From positions 1 to 6,710 of the forward strand of contig JAAZVJ010000055.1 of NCBI GenBank assembly GCA_018623675.1: a stretch of DNA of 6,710 nt, in the 5' to 3' direction. Both the position numbers and the translations under genes were made by a program. The notes beneath the pieces are model-generated. The model was given only the letters and a program-made list of their open reading frames with translations. It did no database searches and was not told the DNA's origin. The stretch is from Synechococcus sp. HW_metabat.54. Its GTDB lineage: Bacteria > Cyanobacteriota > Cyanobacteriia > PCC-6307 > Cyanobiaceae. Shown piece after piece: positions 1 through 6,710 of this stretch; the stretch's first letter is position 1; the number at the start of each line of letters is the position of its first letter.

Positions 1-1
1 G

Positions 2-166
2 ACGGGAACGGCAGCCAAAATCACCCCGATCCGACAGTTGGAAGCCACAGCTCTGTCCGATCAACGGCCAGTGATGGACGCCCTACGGACGAAGTTGGTG
101 GCCATCACCGAAGGACGGGATCCTGAGTACTCCCACTGGGTCACCCGGATCGATCTGAACGCCTGA
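2..166 (+). CDS. ilvE: Branched-chain amino-acid aminotransferase, C-terminal end (partial)
   Basis: Only the last 54 residues are present; the 5' part lies left of the window. The frame opens with [11 protein letters not shown] and ends with [12 protein letters not shown] before TGA at 164-166. The GTAA-x-(I/V)-TP segment and the closing G-R-x-x-x-Y-x-H-W are typical of the C-terminus of fold-type IV PLP aminotransferases of the IlvE class. These enzymes transfer the amino group between glutamate and the 2-oxoacids of leucine, isoleucine and valine in the cytoplasm. The PLP lysine lies outside the window and cannot be checked. metH follows 37 bases downstream on the same strand with no terminator between, so co-transcription is likely. 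A related class IV aminotransferase (D-amino acid or aminodeoxychorismate lyase type) is less likely, because the HW ending fits IlvE best. Confidence 0.82.
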   Translation, partial: TGTAAKITPIRQLEATALSDQRPVMDALRTKLVAITEGRDPEYSHWVTRIDLNA

Positions 167-182
167 GCCCCGAACGCCTGAG
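157..182. repeat. Short tandem direct repeat spanning the ilvE stop codon
   Basis: The 11-base unit GAACGCCTGAG occurs at 157-167 and again at 172-182, and a shorter copy (CTGAACGC) follows at 186-193. The first copy encodes the last residues and the stop codon of the aminotransferase. The second copy carries a duplicate of the stop region in the spacer before metH. It looks like a slipped-strand duplication and has no hairpin or T-run, so it is not a terminator. Confidence 0.6.
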
Positions 183-203
183 TCCCTGAACGCAATCCTT
201 AGG

Positions 204-3200
204 ATGGCGTGGACACTCGGACCCCAGATGACAGCAGGAACGGTTAGCGCCACAAACTCCCGCTTTCTGGACCGACTGCATGCTCCCGAGCGTCCAGTAC
301 TGGTGTTTGACGGAGCCACAGGCACCTCTCTCCAGCAGATGGACTTAACCGCCGAGGATTTTGGCGGTGAAGAGCTGGAAGGCTGTAACGAGAATCTCGT
401 CGTTACCAGGCCAGATGCGGTGCAGAGCGTGCATCGCCTGTTCCTTGATGCCGGCTGCGACGTTATCGAGACCGACACGTTTGGAGCAGCGAGCGTTGTG
501 CTCGCTGAATACGGACTTGAAGATCAAGCCTTTGAACTGAATCGGCGCGCCGCGGAGCTGGCAAGGGAGGTCGCCGACGCCTACAGCACGAGCGAAAAGC
601 CTCGCTTCGTGGCGGGATCGATGGGGCCCACCACAAAGCTGCCCACCTTGGGACACATCGATTTCGACACCCTGAAAGAGGCCTACACCGAACAGGCGGA
701 GGGTCTTCTGGTTGGAGGGGTTGATCTCTTCATCATCGAGACCTGCCAAGACGTGCTGCAAATCAAGGCAGCGCTGCAGGGTGTGACGGAAGCCTTCGAG
801 AAGCGAGGAGAACGTCGTCCACTGATGGTCTCCGTGACCATGGAAACCACGGGCACCATGCTCGTTGGTTCCGACATTGCAGCGGTGGTGTCGATTCTTG
901 AGCCCTTCCCGATCGACATCCTCGGCCTCAACTGCGCAACCGGGCCCGAGCAGATGAAGGAGCACATCCGCTATTTGTCTGAGCACTCACCTTTTGTGGT
1001 GAGCTGTATCCCCAACGCAGGCCTTCCCGAAAACGTAGGTGGTGTGGCCCACTACAGGCTCCAGCCCATGGAGCTCAAAATGCAATTGATGCACTTTGTG
1101 GAAGACCTTGGGGTGCAAGTGATTGGTGGATGCTGTGGCACGACACCGGCCCACATTCAGGCACTGTCTGAGATTTCAACAGAGCTGAAGCCAGCCCACC
1201 GGCCAACGCGAACGGCCCATCAGGAACGACCGTCACTGGGCTATGAACCGGCAGCAGCCTCCATTTATGGGGCCACGAGTTACCACCAGGACAACTCCTT
1301 CTTGATCATTGGCGAACGACTGAATGCCAGTGGATCCAAGAAAGTTCGTGAGCTCCTTAACGAGGAAGACTGGGATGGACTTGTGGCTGTTGCACGCGGA
1401 CAGGTCAAAGAAAACGCCCACGTTCTCGATGTGAATGTCGACTACGTCGGCCGTGATGGGGAGAGTGATATGCGAGAGCTTGTCTCGCGCGTAGTCACCA
1501 ATATCAATCTGCCACTGATGCTCGACTCCACCGAGTGGCAAAAAATGGAGGCCGGTCTGAAAGTGGCCGGAGGCAAATGCATCCTGAACTCCACCAACTA
1601 TGAAGATGGGGATGAACGTTTCTTCAAAGTTCTCGAGCTGGCTAAGCGTTACGGGGCCGGCGTTGTGGTGGGCACCATCGATGAAGATGGAATGGCACGA
1701 ACCGCAGAAAAAAAACTGGCGATTGCCAAACGGGCCTATCGAGCCGCAGTGGAATACGGCATTCCGGCAAGGGAAATCTTCTATGACCCGCTGGCATTAC
1801 CGATCTCCACTGGTATTGAGGAAGATCGCCGCAATGGACTAGAAACGATCGAGGCGATTCGACGAATTCGGGAAGACCTACCAGGCGTTCATGTTGTGCT
1901 GGGTGTCTCCAATGTGAGTTTTGGACTCTCTCCCGCAGCGAGAATTACGCTGAACTCTGTCTTCCTGCACGATTGCTGCGAAGCGGGAATGGATGCGGCA
2001 ATTGTTTCTCCAGCCAAGATTCTTCCCTTGATGAAGATCAGCGAGGAGCACCAACAGGTTTGTCGCGATTTGATCAATGATCAACGTCGCTTCGAGGACG
2101 GTGTTTGCGTTTATGACCCCCTCACTGTTCTTACGACACTGTTCGAAGGCGTCAGCACAAAAGATGCGCGCGCCTCGGGACCATCCCTTGAAGACCTGCC
2201 CGTTGAAGAACGCCTGAAACAACACATTATCGATGGAGAAAGAATTGGTCTCGAAGAGGCCTTGACCCTCGGCCTCGAGTCCTACAAACCGCTCGAAATC
2301 GTCAACACTTTTCTGCTAGACGGCATGAAGGTAGTGGGCGAATTGTTTGGTTCCGGCCAGATGCAGTTGCCATTCGTGTTGCAATCTGCCGAGACCATGA
2401 AGGCCGCCGTTGCTTTCCTCGAACCACACATGGAAAAAAGTGATGGTGAGCGGTCAGCTAAAGCAAAATTTTTAATCGCCACAGTGAAAGGTGATGTTCA
2501 TGATATTGGCAAGAATCTTGTCGACATCATCCTCACGAACAATGGGTACGAGGTGATCAATCTCGGAATCAAACAGGAGGTGGGTGCGATTATCGAGGCC
2601 CAGAAGCAACATCAGGCCGACTGCATTGCCATGAGTGGCTTGCTGGTGAAATCAACTGCCTTCATGAAGGACAACCTTCAGGCGTTCAATGAGGCCGGGA
2701 TTTCTGTGCCTGTCGTGTTAGGAGGCGCCGCCTTGACGCCTCGTTTCGTCAACAAAGATTGCAGCGAGGTTTACCAAGGGAAGGTGATTTATGGCCGTGA
2801 TGCGTTCACTGACCTTCGCTTCATGGATGCCTATGTGAACGCAAAGGCAGGAGACCGCTGGGACAACCACAAAGGCTTTCTGGATGGCACACCTGAAGGG
2901 TTGTCGATCGGTGGGGATCCAGATGATTCATCCCATCCCTCGGCAAACGAGCCAACCGAAGCCAGCACTGCAACGACACCCAGCGATCAGCAACCCATTT
3001 CAACGGAGCGCTCGGATGCTGTTCCTGCGGAAGCACCCATCACGCCTCCATTCCTGGGGTCGTCATTGTTGACAACAAGCGAGATTCCGTTTGAAGAAGT
3101 TGTGCACTACCTCGACAGGCAGGCCCTGTTTGCAGGTCAGTGGCAGATGCGCAAATCCAAGGAGCAATCGCGCGAGCAATACGAGGCCGAGTTGGAACAA

Positions 3201-3839
3201 AAGGCAGAACCTGTTCTGCAGGCGTGGCTCACGAGAATTCGTGAAGAGGGCCTGTTGGAACCTGCTGTGGCCTATGGCTATTTCCCCTGTGGTCGCCGAG
3301 GCAACTCGGTTGTTGTCTTCAACCCAGAGCGTGATGCAGAGCTTGGTGAGTTCTCCCTACCCCGCCAACGGGGCGGCAATCGTTATTGCATCGCCGATTT
3401 CTACAACGATCTGACCAACGGATGCCCTACCGATGTGTTGCCCATGCAGGCGGTCACCATGGGGGAAAAAGCCAGTCAATTCAGTCAGGCTCTGTTTGAG
3501 AAAGATGCCTACAGCGACTACCTTTTCTTCCATGGACTCGCTGTCCAGATGGCAGAAGCCCTTGCGGAATGGACTCACGCCAGAATCCGTCGCGAGTGCG
3601 GATTCAGCGACCCAGAGTCCATGCCACTGCGTGATGTTCTCGCCCAGCGCTACCGCGGCAGCCGTTACTCATTTGGTTATCCGGCCTGCCCCAATGTGGC
3701 TGATTCGCGCCAACAGCTCGAATGGCTTGATGCAGGGCGTATCGGTCTCACGATGGATGAGTCCGATCAATTGCACCCTGAACAAAGCACAACTGCCTTG
3801 GTTGCCCTGCACAGCAACGCCCGCTACTTCAGTGCATGA
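204..3839 (+). CDS. metH: Cobalamin-dependent methionine synthase (5-methyltetrahydrofolate-homocysteine methyltransferase)
   Basis: This cytoplasmic enzyme transfers the methyl group of 5-methyltetrahydrofolate via cobalamin to homocysteine, giving methionine and tetrahydrofolate. All four modules are present in the usual order across 1211 residues; E. coli MetH has about 1227. The homocysteine domain (about 20-330) has the zinc ligands C244 (LNCATGP) and C310-C311 (GGCCGTT). The pterin-binding domain (about 365-630) opens with GERLNASGS at 370. The cobalamin cap and Rossmann domain (about 660-890) has D764-x-H766-x-x-G769, in which His766 is the lower cobalt ligand. The AdoMet-binding reactivation domain (about 950-1211) has D971 and R1154-x-x-x-G1158-Y1159. 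The protein ends about 30 residues earlier than E. coli MetH. A Ser/Thr/Pro-rich linker (902-949) precedes the reactivation domain. No good ribosome binding site is visible: ATG 204 has AGG directly adjacent. ATG 228 would give 1203 residues and is an equally good or better start, because the conserved part begins at FLDRLH. The gene is probably expressed together with ilvE. Confidence 0.97.
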   Translation: MAWTLGPQMTAGTVSATNSRFLDRLHAPERPVLVFDGATGTSLQQMDLTAEDFGGEELEGCNENLVVTRPDAVQSVHRLFLDAGCDVIETDTFGAASVVLAEYGLEDQAFELNRRAAELAREVADAYSTSEKPRFVAGSMGPTTKLPTLGHIDFDTLKEAYTEQAEGLLVGGVDLFIIETCQDVLQIKAALQGVTEAFEKRGERRPLMVSVTMETTGTMLVGSDIAAVVSILEPFPIDILGLNCATGPEQMKEHIRYLSEHSPFVVSCIPNAGLPENVGGVAHYRLQPMELKMQLMHFVEDLGVQVIGGCCGTTPAHIQALSEISTELKPAHRPTRTAHQERPSLGYEPAAASIYGATSYHQDNSFLIIGERLNASGSKKVRELLNEEDWDGLVAVARGQVKENAHVLDVNVDYVGRDGESDMRELVSRVVTNINLPLMLDSTEWQKMEAGLKVAGGKCILNSTNYEDGDERFFKVLELAKRYGAGVVVGTIDEDGMARTAEKKLAIAKRAYRAAVEYGIPAREIFYDPLALPISTGIEEDRRNGLETIEAIRRIREDLPGVHVVLGVSNVSFGLSPAARITLNSVFLHDCCEAGMDAAIVSPAKILPLMKISEEHQQVCRDLINDQRRFEDGVCVYDPLTVLTTLFEGVSTKDARASGPSLEDLPVEERLKQHIIDGERIGLEEALTLGLESYKPLEIVNTFLLDGMKVVGELFGSGQMQLPFVLQSAETMKAAVAFLEPHMEKSDGERSAKAKFLIATVKGDVHDIGKNLVDIILTNNGYEVINLGIKQEVGAIIEAQKQHQADCIAMSGLLVKSTAFMKDNLQAFNEAGISVPVVLGGAALTPRFVNKDCSEVYQGKVIYGRDAFTDLRFMDAYVNAKAGDRWDNHKGFLDGTPEGLSIGGDPDDSSHPSANEPTEASTATTPSDQQPISTERSDAVPAEAPITPPFLGSSLLTTSEIPFEEVVHYLDRQALFAGQWQMRKSKEQSREQYEAELEQKAEPVLQAWLTRIREEGLLEPAVAYGYFPCGRRGNSVVVFNPERDAELGEFSLPRQRGGNRYCIADFYNDLTNGCPTDVLPMQAVTMGEKASQFSQALFEKDAYSDYLFFHGLAVQMAEALAEWTHARIRRECGFSDPESMPLRDVLAQRYRGSRYSFGYPACPNVADSRQQLEWLDAGRIGLTMDESDQLHPEQSTTALVALHSNARYFSA

Positions 3840-3851
3840 GGGCGTTTACTG

Positions 3852-3894
3852 GCTGAACCGCTGCTGAGCTGATCAGGTGCTGAACCGATCAGCT
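3852..3894. repeat. Direct and inverted repeats in the spacer after metH
   Basis: The spacer 3840-3941 (102 bases) holds a 9-base direct repeat, GCTGAACCG, at 3852-3860 and 3879-3887. It also holds an 8-base inverted repeat, AGCTGATC at 3867-3874 with GATCAGCT at 3887-3894, which could form a stem with a 12-base loop. No T-run follows the stem, so a classical Rho-independent terminator for metH is not supported. I see no convincing promoter here for the downstream gene. The repeats may be a processing or attenuation hairpin, or simply duplication debris. Confidence 0.4.
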
Positions 3895-3941
3895 GCAGTG
3901 CCAAGGGTCTCGAGCAGACTGTTGGCTGTTTTGCATCCCCC

Positions 3942-4214
3942 ATGGATCTCAGCGGACCTGACGCCATCGATCAAGCCATTGCCGCAGGCATCGATCTCGA
4001 TGGCTCTCCACTGCCCGAATCCATGCTCACCCTCTACAGGGAGGTCATGGACAAAGAAGGGCAACGCAAACGCAGTGGAGTGCGCAAGTCGATGCGGAAC
4101 CGTGTGGTGCGCACCGGAGCAAAACATTTCGATCAGGCCACTCTTAATGCCCGTCTGATCGATGCGGGCTGGGAAGGCCTCAAAGACAAGGAGATCAGCT
4201 TCTTCTACAGCTGA
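3942..4214 (+). CDS. Small basic conserved-looking protein of unknown function (possibly DUF4090 family)
   Basis: The product has 90 residues, with no signal peptide and no membrane segment. The N-terminal third is acidic to neutral (LSGPDAIDQAIAAGIDLDG). It is followed by a strongly basic stretch at about 60-80 nt per helix turn scale, residues 42-60, carrying QRKRSG, RKSMRNR and RTGAKHF. The end is LIDAGWEGLKDKEISFFYS. From memory this pattern resembles a small cyanobacterial family listed as DUF4090, but I could not confirm it. The basic patch would suit nucleic acid or ribosome contact, which is inference only. The gene starts at ATG 3942 after a C-rich run with no ribosome binding site, 102 bases after metH. 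A strong hairpin lies 10 bases after its stop. Codon use and frame continuity make it a real gene. Confidence 0.8.
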   Translation: MDLSGPDAIDQAIAAGIDLDGSPLPESMLTLYREVMDKEGQRKRSGVRKSMRNRVVRTGAKHFDQATLNARLIDAGWEGLKDKEISFFYS

Positions 4215-4224
4215 CCAACAAAGA

Positions 4225-4247
4225 GCCCCAGGAGAGTTTCCTGGGGC
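4225..4247. terminator. Probable bidirectional Rho-independent terminator
   Basis: A perfect 9-bp stem (GCCCCAGGA at 4225-4233 with TCCTGGGGC at 4239-4247) closes a 5-base loop. It lies between the stop of the plus-strand small gene (4214) and the stop of the minus-strand gene (4278), where one shared terminator would serve both. The plus-strand tail is only weakly T-rich (CTTCT). The minus-strand tail is better (TCTTTGTT). Confidence 0.8.
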
Positions 4248-4277
4248 CTTCTGACAGGACACAGCGCTCGATGAGCG

Positions 4278-4508
4278 TCAGTCCTGGCACATTTTCTCCA
4301 TGGTCTCGATCACTTCCTGCTGAAACTCCTCCAGAGCGCTGGACTCGCTCAAATCAATGCCCTCACCTGCGGCATTTTGAGCGAGGTCCTGAAAGTGGAA
4401 CGCTCCTTCGCCGTTGGCTAGGAACTCGATTGCGGACGACTCACCGCTCTCACGAAAGGCATCGCAAAGGGCCAGGAAGGCGGCGTCTTCAGTGAACTCC
4501 CAATCCAT
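4278..4508 (-). CDS. Small acidic hypothetical protein
   Basis: The product has 76 residues, with start codon at 4508-4506 and TGA at 4280-4278. It is rich in Glu and Asp with few basic residues. It starts MDWEFTEDAAFLALCDAFRE and ends EEFQQEVIETMEKMCQD, so it is probably a compact, mostly helical soluble protein. Two cysteines are present, one near each end (C15 and C74). I do not recognise the family. Support for its being real comes from its own plausible promoter just upstream, the shared terminator hairpin facing its 3' end, and the fact that it fills a space otherwise lacking a gene. No ribosome binding site precedes the ATG. The neighbouring plus-strand reading frame begins only 9 bases away in the opposite direction. 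Confidence 0.72.
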   Translation of the reverse strand: MDWEFTEDAAFLALCDAFRESGESSAIEFLANGEGAFHFQDLAQNAAGEGIDLSESSALEEFQQEVIETMEKMCQD

Positions 4509-4517
4509 CGAGGAGGC

Positions 4518-5015
4518 ATGACTGATCGACCTTTAACGCCTCGCCCCCGGGATCCGTCAACCACCTTGTCGCGCAATGTGCCATTTTTCCGCCAGAATTC
4601 TCCGCAGTCAGGGCCCTCAGACGGCGTGCAAAGTCCTTCCGACAACAAGGTTCTCAATGTTCTTGGCGACGTTCTTCTCACTTGCAGCTGTGAACCCATG
4701 ACCGGTTGGCACAGAGACGGAAGTTGCCGAACAGACCCCAGTGATTTGGGTCGACACAGCGTTTGCTGTGTGATGACAGAAAACTTCCTGACCTACAGCA
4801 AGGCCCAGGGCAACGACCTATCCACCCCAGTGCCCGCCTTTGGATTCCCAGGCCTGAAGCCTGGTGATCATTGGTGCGTCTGCGCTCCACGCTGGAAGCA
4901 GGCCTACGAAGACGGCATGGCACCACCCGTGCGCCTTGCGTCCACCGAACACAGCACCCTTGAGATCATTCCCTTAGAGCTGCTTAAGGAATGCGCTCAC
5001 CAGGGGATCGACTGA
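4518..5015 (+). CDS. DUF2237 family protein, cysteine-rich, function unknown
   Basis: The longest frame gives 165 residues. Residues 46-160 match what I recall of the DUF2237 family: NVLG, then CS-x-x-PMTGW-x-RDG-x-C, H-x-VC-x-x-MT-x-x-FL, GNDL-x-TP, FPGLKPGD-x-WC-x-C-x-x-RW, ending in LEIIPLELL. The family has no established biochemical role that I know of. Eight cysteines are present (C56, C58, C70, C83, C84, C120, C122, C159). With H65 and H80 these suggest metal binding or redox chemistry, but that is inference. The protein is soluble, with no signal peptide. The first 44 residues are Pro/Ser/Arg-rich, unlike the domain, and the family is usually about 120-130 residues. AGGAGG lies only 1 base before ATG 4518, too close to act normally. 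GTG at 4626 would give 129 residues and is a credible true start. The 3' end overlaps the opposing dehydrogenase gene by 19 bases. Confidence 0.85.
   Translation: MTDRPLTPRPRDPSTTLSRNVPFFRQNSPQSGPSDGVQSPSDNKVLNVLGDVLLTCSCEPMTGWHRDGSCRTDPSDLGRHSVCCVMTENFLTYSKAQGNDLSTPVPAFGFPGLKPGDHWCVCAPRWKQAYEDGMAPPVRLASTEHSTLEIIPLELLKECAHQGID
4532..4560 (-). promoter_or_regulatory. Possible sigma-70-type promoter for the small minus-strand gene
   Basis: Read on the minus strand, TTGACG (4560-4555) matches the -35 consensus at five of six positions. After exactly 17 bases comes GTTAAA (4537-4532), a poor -10 box matching three of six. Transcription would begin near 4525, about 16 bases before the ATG at 4508. 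The site lies inside the first codons of the longest DUF2237 reading frame on the other strand. Confidence 0.3.
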
Positions 5016-5728
5016 CCATCCCAGGCCAAAAAGGCACCCGACTGGGCAGGTCCCTGACCGCTGATCACTTGGACCAACTGATCAGCTGCACGTTCAGGCG
5101 AGAACAACTTGTCGGGGGGCACAAACGACTGAAACGGTTTTGACAAGGCCGTGTCGGTTGTTCCTGGATGGAGCATCAACACAGTCGCGCGAGGGAATCG
5201 CCGAGACCACTCCAGGCTCAAACAGCGCAGGTACATGTTTTGGGCCGCTTTCGCACCTCGGTAGGCATACCAACCACCACTACGGTTATCGCCAATGCTT
5301 CCAACACGAGCGCTCAGGCTGGCGAAATGAAAAGGGAGGGATCGATCCAGACAGGGCTCGATGGCCTGCGCCAACAAGAGCGGTGCCATGGCATTGATTG
5401 AAAAGCTTGCCTTCAACGCATCAGGAGACACCTGGTTCAAACGTTTTTCAGGTTGAAGAGCCTGACCGGTGGGTTGATGGCGATGCAGGAGGCCTGAAGC
5501 GTTGATCACCAATCGCAGCGGCAGGGTGTCCTCCAGCAAACGGGATTGCAGCTGTTGAAGGCTTTGTTCGGATTCGAGGTCAACAGACCAACCATCTGAA
5601 CCAGCAACAGTGCGGCCGCAGAGGGTCACCGCCAAATCAGGAAAAATGCGTGGCAATGCCTTCGCCAGGGCTCGCCCGATACCACCTGCACCCACAACGA
5701 GGGCACGGCCCGACCAAGGGTCTGTCAT
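4997..5728 (-). CDS. Short-chain dehydrogenase/reductase, C-factor (CsgA)-like
   Basis: The product has 243 residues and is a single Rossmann-fold NAD(P)-dependent oxidoreductase of the classical SDR type. The cofactor loop is G13-A-G-G-I-G18. The NASG motif starts at N76, and N112 lies in FSINAMAP. The catalytic triad is S139 (SARVGS), Y156 and K160 (YRGAK), followed by HPGTTDT at 188-194. R39 after the second strand (CGRT) suggests a preference for NADP(H), which is inference. The segment SARVGSIGDN followed by GGWYAYRGAK resembles the CsgA-like or YciK-like SDR subgroup, whose substrates are mostly unknown. The frame stays open upstream to an ATG at 5881, but those extra 51 residues lack SDR character and run into the opposing SpoIID gene. 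I therefore place the start at ATG 5728, just before the first strand; ATG 5749 is also possible. Its 3' end overlaps the DUF2237 gene tail-to-tail. Confidence 0.9.
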   Translation of the reverse strand: MTDPWSGRALVVGAGGIGRALAKALPRIFPDLAVTLCGRTVAGSDGWSVDLESEQSLQQLQSRLLEDTLPLRLVINASGLLHRHQPTGQALQPEKRLNQVSPDALKASFSINAMAPLLLAQAIEPCLDRSLPFHFASLSARVGSIGDNRSGGWYAYRGAKAAQNMYLRCLSLEWSRRFPRATVLMLHPGTTDTALSKPFQSFVPPDKLFSPERAADQLVQVISGQGPAQSGAFLAWDGQSIPW

Positions 5729-5794
5729 CGCATCAGCGGTTGGGTGCATCAGTGGGTGCCCGAGAAGCTTGACCTCGTCAGGATGGACACCAAC

Positions 5795-5800
5795 AGGGGG
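5795..5800 (+). promoter_or_regulatory. Probable ribosome binding site of the SpoIID-domain gene
   Basis: AGGGGG lies 9 bases before ATG 5810. It is the only reasonably placed purine-rich site in the window and favours ATG 5810 over the in-frame ATG at 5783, which would add nine hydrophilic residues in front of the signal sequence. The 81-base spacer 5729-5809 must hold promoters for both divergent genes. TTGACC at 5770-5775 could be a -35 box, but no acceptable -10 follows. Confidence 0.4.
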
Positions 5801-5809
5801 CAATCGCGA

Positions 5810-6710
5810 ATGCCACTTCAACGGTTGCTGTTGGTCGTACTGCCACTGGGTACTGCGGCGGCAATGCTTTCCTGGCAGCACCTGGGACGCCCAGAGGGGC
5901 GATTGGGCTTCAGCTGGATGAATGACGGTTCATCCAGCGATCGCCTGTTAGAGACGCTGCTAGCGACCGATGAGGTGCACGCGCCAGAAGCCCAGGTTGA
6001 GCAAAGAGGCATGAACCGGACAACCCGTGAAAACGACACACCAGAACAGAACGTGCGAGTCGCTCTGTATCGACACTTTCCTGTTCAAAGCATCGAAGTG
6101 CGGGGTCATAGCCGCTGCAGGTCACGGTCGAGAAAGGCAATCAAGACGATCGACATGGACCAATGGACTGACTCCACGTTGAACTGCACCAGTGACGGCA
6201 TCTCGGGTGTGTTCGTCAATGGAAAGAACTTCCACGGCAGTGTTTCGTTGCTGCGTAAACCAGAGGGCTGGCTAGCCATCAACCAAGTTCCGTTGGAACG
6301 TTACGTGGCGTCAGTTGTGGGCTCAGAAATGCCCAGCCAATGGGGCAAAGAGGCGCTCAGGGCGCAAGCGGTGGCTGTCCGTTCCTATGCATGGGTTCAC
6401 CTTGTACGTCCAGCGCATCAGCAGTTTCATCTGGGCGATACGGAGCGCTGGCAGGTGTACCGGGGCCATGAATCGAACACAAAGGAAACAGTTCAAGCGG
6501 CACAAAGCACTGCTGGCCAAGTGCTGAGCTTCCAAGGAGCCCTAGTGGAGAGCCTCTATGCAGCGACCCATGAAATCACCAAACAGGCCCATGCTCACCT
6601 AGGGGCCAGCATGAGCCAAGCAGGCGCGCAGCAACTCGCCCAGCAAGGGAAGACGTACACCGAGATTCTTGATTGGTACTACAACGGTGCAGAGTTGGCT
6701 CGCATCAAGC
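5810..6710 (+). CDS. Exported SpoIID/LytB-domain protein (partial, 3' end outside window)
   Basis: An open frame of 300 codons continues past the window edge without a stop. Residues 1-20 (MPLQRLLLVVLPLGTAAAML) form a hydrophobic signal peptide or signal anchor, so the protein should act in the periplasm or at the envelope. Residues 22-80 are a polar, low-conservation spacer. The SpoIID domain starts with VRVALY at 82-87. It continues with WLAINQVPLERYVASVV and the hallmark SEMP, whose Glu173 aligns with the catalytic Glu of SpoIID lytic transglycosylases, then EALRAQAVAVRSYA. The closing motif is SMSQAGAQ-x-LAQQG-x-x-Y-x-x-IL-x-x-YYNGAEL (about 267-296). SpoIID-type proteins cut or help cut peptidoglycan glycan chains lacking stem peptides. 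In a cyanobacterium this implies cell-wall remodelling and not sporulation. The stretch between YAAT (250-253) and SMSQ is unusually short, as if the middle of the domain were reduced. The gene is divergent from the dehydrogenase with an 81-base spacer. Confidence 0.88.
   Translation, partial: MPLQRLLLVVLPLGTAAAMLSWQHLGRPEGRLGFSWMNDGSSSDRLLETLLATDEVHAPEAQVEQRGMNRTTRENDTPEQNVRVALYRHFPVQSIEVRGHSRCRSRSRKAIKTIDMDQWTDSTLNCTSDGISGVFVNGKNFHGSVSLLRKPEGWLAINQVPLERYVASVVGSEMPSQWGKEALRAQAVAVRSYAWVHLVRPAHQQFHLGDTERWQVYRGHESNTKETVQAAQSTAGQVLSFQGALVESLYAATHEITKQAHAHLGASMSQAGAQQLAQQGKTYTEILDWYYNGAELARIK

Noticed and set aside
345..986. 213-residue open frame on the minus strand inside metH
   Set aside because: It is entirely antisense to conserved homocysteine-domain codons of metH, has no recognisable motifs, and is a shadow of a GC-rich gene.
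3433..3867. 144-residue plus-strand frame overlapping the metH 3' end
   Set aside because: It is an out-of-frame shadow of the reactivation domain. Its composition (Cys, Arg, Ser-rich) is typical of spurious frames.
5050..5090. CTGATCA-type repeats resembling those after metH
   Set aside because: The shared GATCAGCTGCA is only 11 bases and falls in dehydrogenase coding sequence, so it is best explained by chance and codon use.
5729..5881. Upstream extension of the dehydrogenase to an ATG at 5881 (51 extra residues)
   Set aside because: The extra residues lack SDR character and lie partly antisense to the signal peptide of the SpoIID gene. ATG 5728 gives the normal family length, with the cofactor loop at residues 13-18.
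5937..5944. HIP1 palindrome GCGATCGC
   Set aside because: I noticed only one copy, inside the SpoIID gene. This is not the high density seen in HIP1-rich cyanobacteria, so it carries no weight.
1..6710. CRISPR array, transposon ends, tRNA or defence system
   Set aside because: Reading both strands showed no regularly spaced repeats, no transposase motifs, no tRNA-like cloverleaf and no defence-type domains. The window looks like ordinary core chromosome.

Overview
The window looks like chromosome of a marine picocyanobacterium, most likely the Synechococcus group. This is inferred from the ilvE-metH neighbourhood, the small cyanobacterium-type proteins of unknown function, the moderately GC-rich coding sequence, the near absence of Shine-Dalgarno sites and the very tight gene packing. 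No gene was matched to a database, so the genus is an inference. I see no tRNA, rRNA, CRISPR array, insertion sequence or phage gene.

Layout. Bases 2-166 are the 3' end of a branched-chain amino-acid aminotransferase (ilvE). After 37 bases comes metH (204-3839), a complete cobalamin-dependent methionine synthase with all four modules and its zinc, cobalamin and AdoMet residues intact. The two genes are probably co-transcribed. A 102-base gap with short direct and inverted repeats separates metH from a small basic protein of unknown function (3942-4214). That gene ends at a strong hairpin (4225-4247), which also faces the end of a small acidic hypothetical gene on the minus strand (4278-4508).

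The minus-strand gene is divergent from a DUF2237-type cysteine-rich protein (4518-5015 as the longest reading frame). The two ATG codons lie only 9 bases apart, so the DUF2237 protein may really start near 4626. The DUF2237 gene overlaps tail-to-tail by 19 bases with a minus-strand short-chain dehydrogenase (4997-5728). From an 81-base divergent spacer, an exported SpoIID/LytB-domain protein runs off the right edge (5810-6710, incomplete).

How the genes work together. Only ilvE and metH have an evident link, both being amino-acid metabolism. The SpoIID-domain protein points to peptidoglycan or envelope work. The remaining genes look like ordinary core genes of this group with no shared pathway that I can see. 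I found no convincing new multi-gene system. The points most worth checking are the compact SpoIID domain, the start of the DUF2237 gene, and the conserved-looking small unknown proteins.
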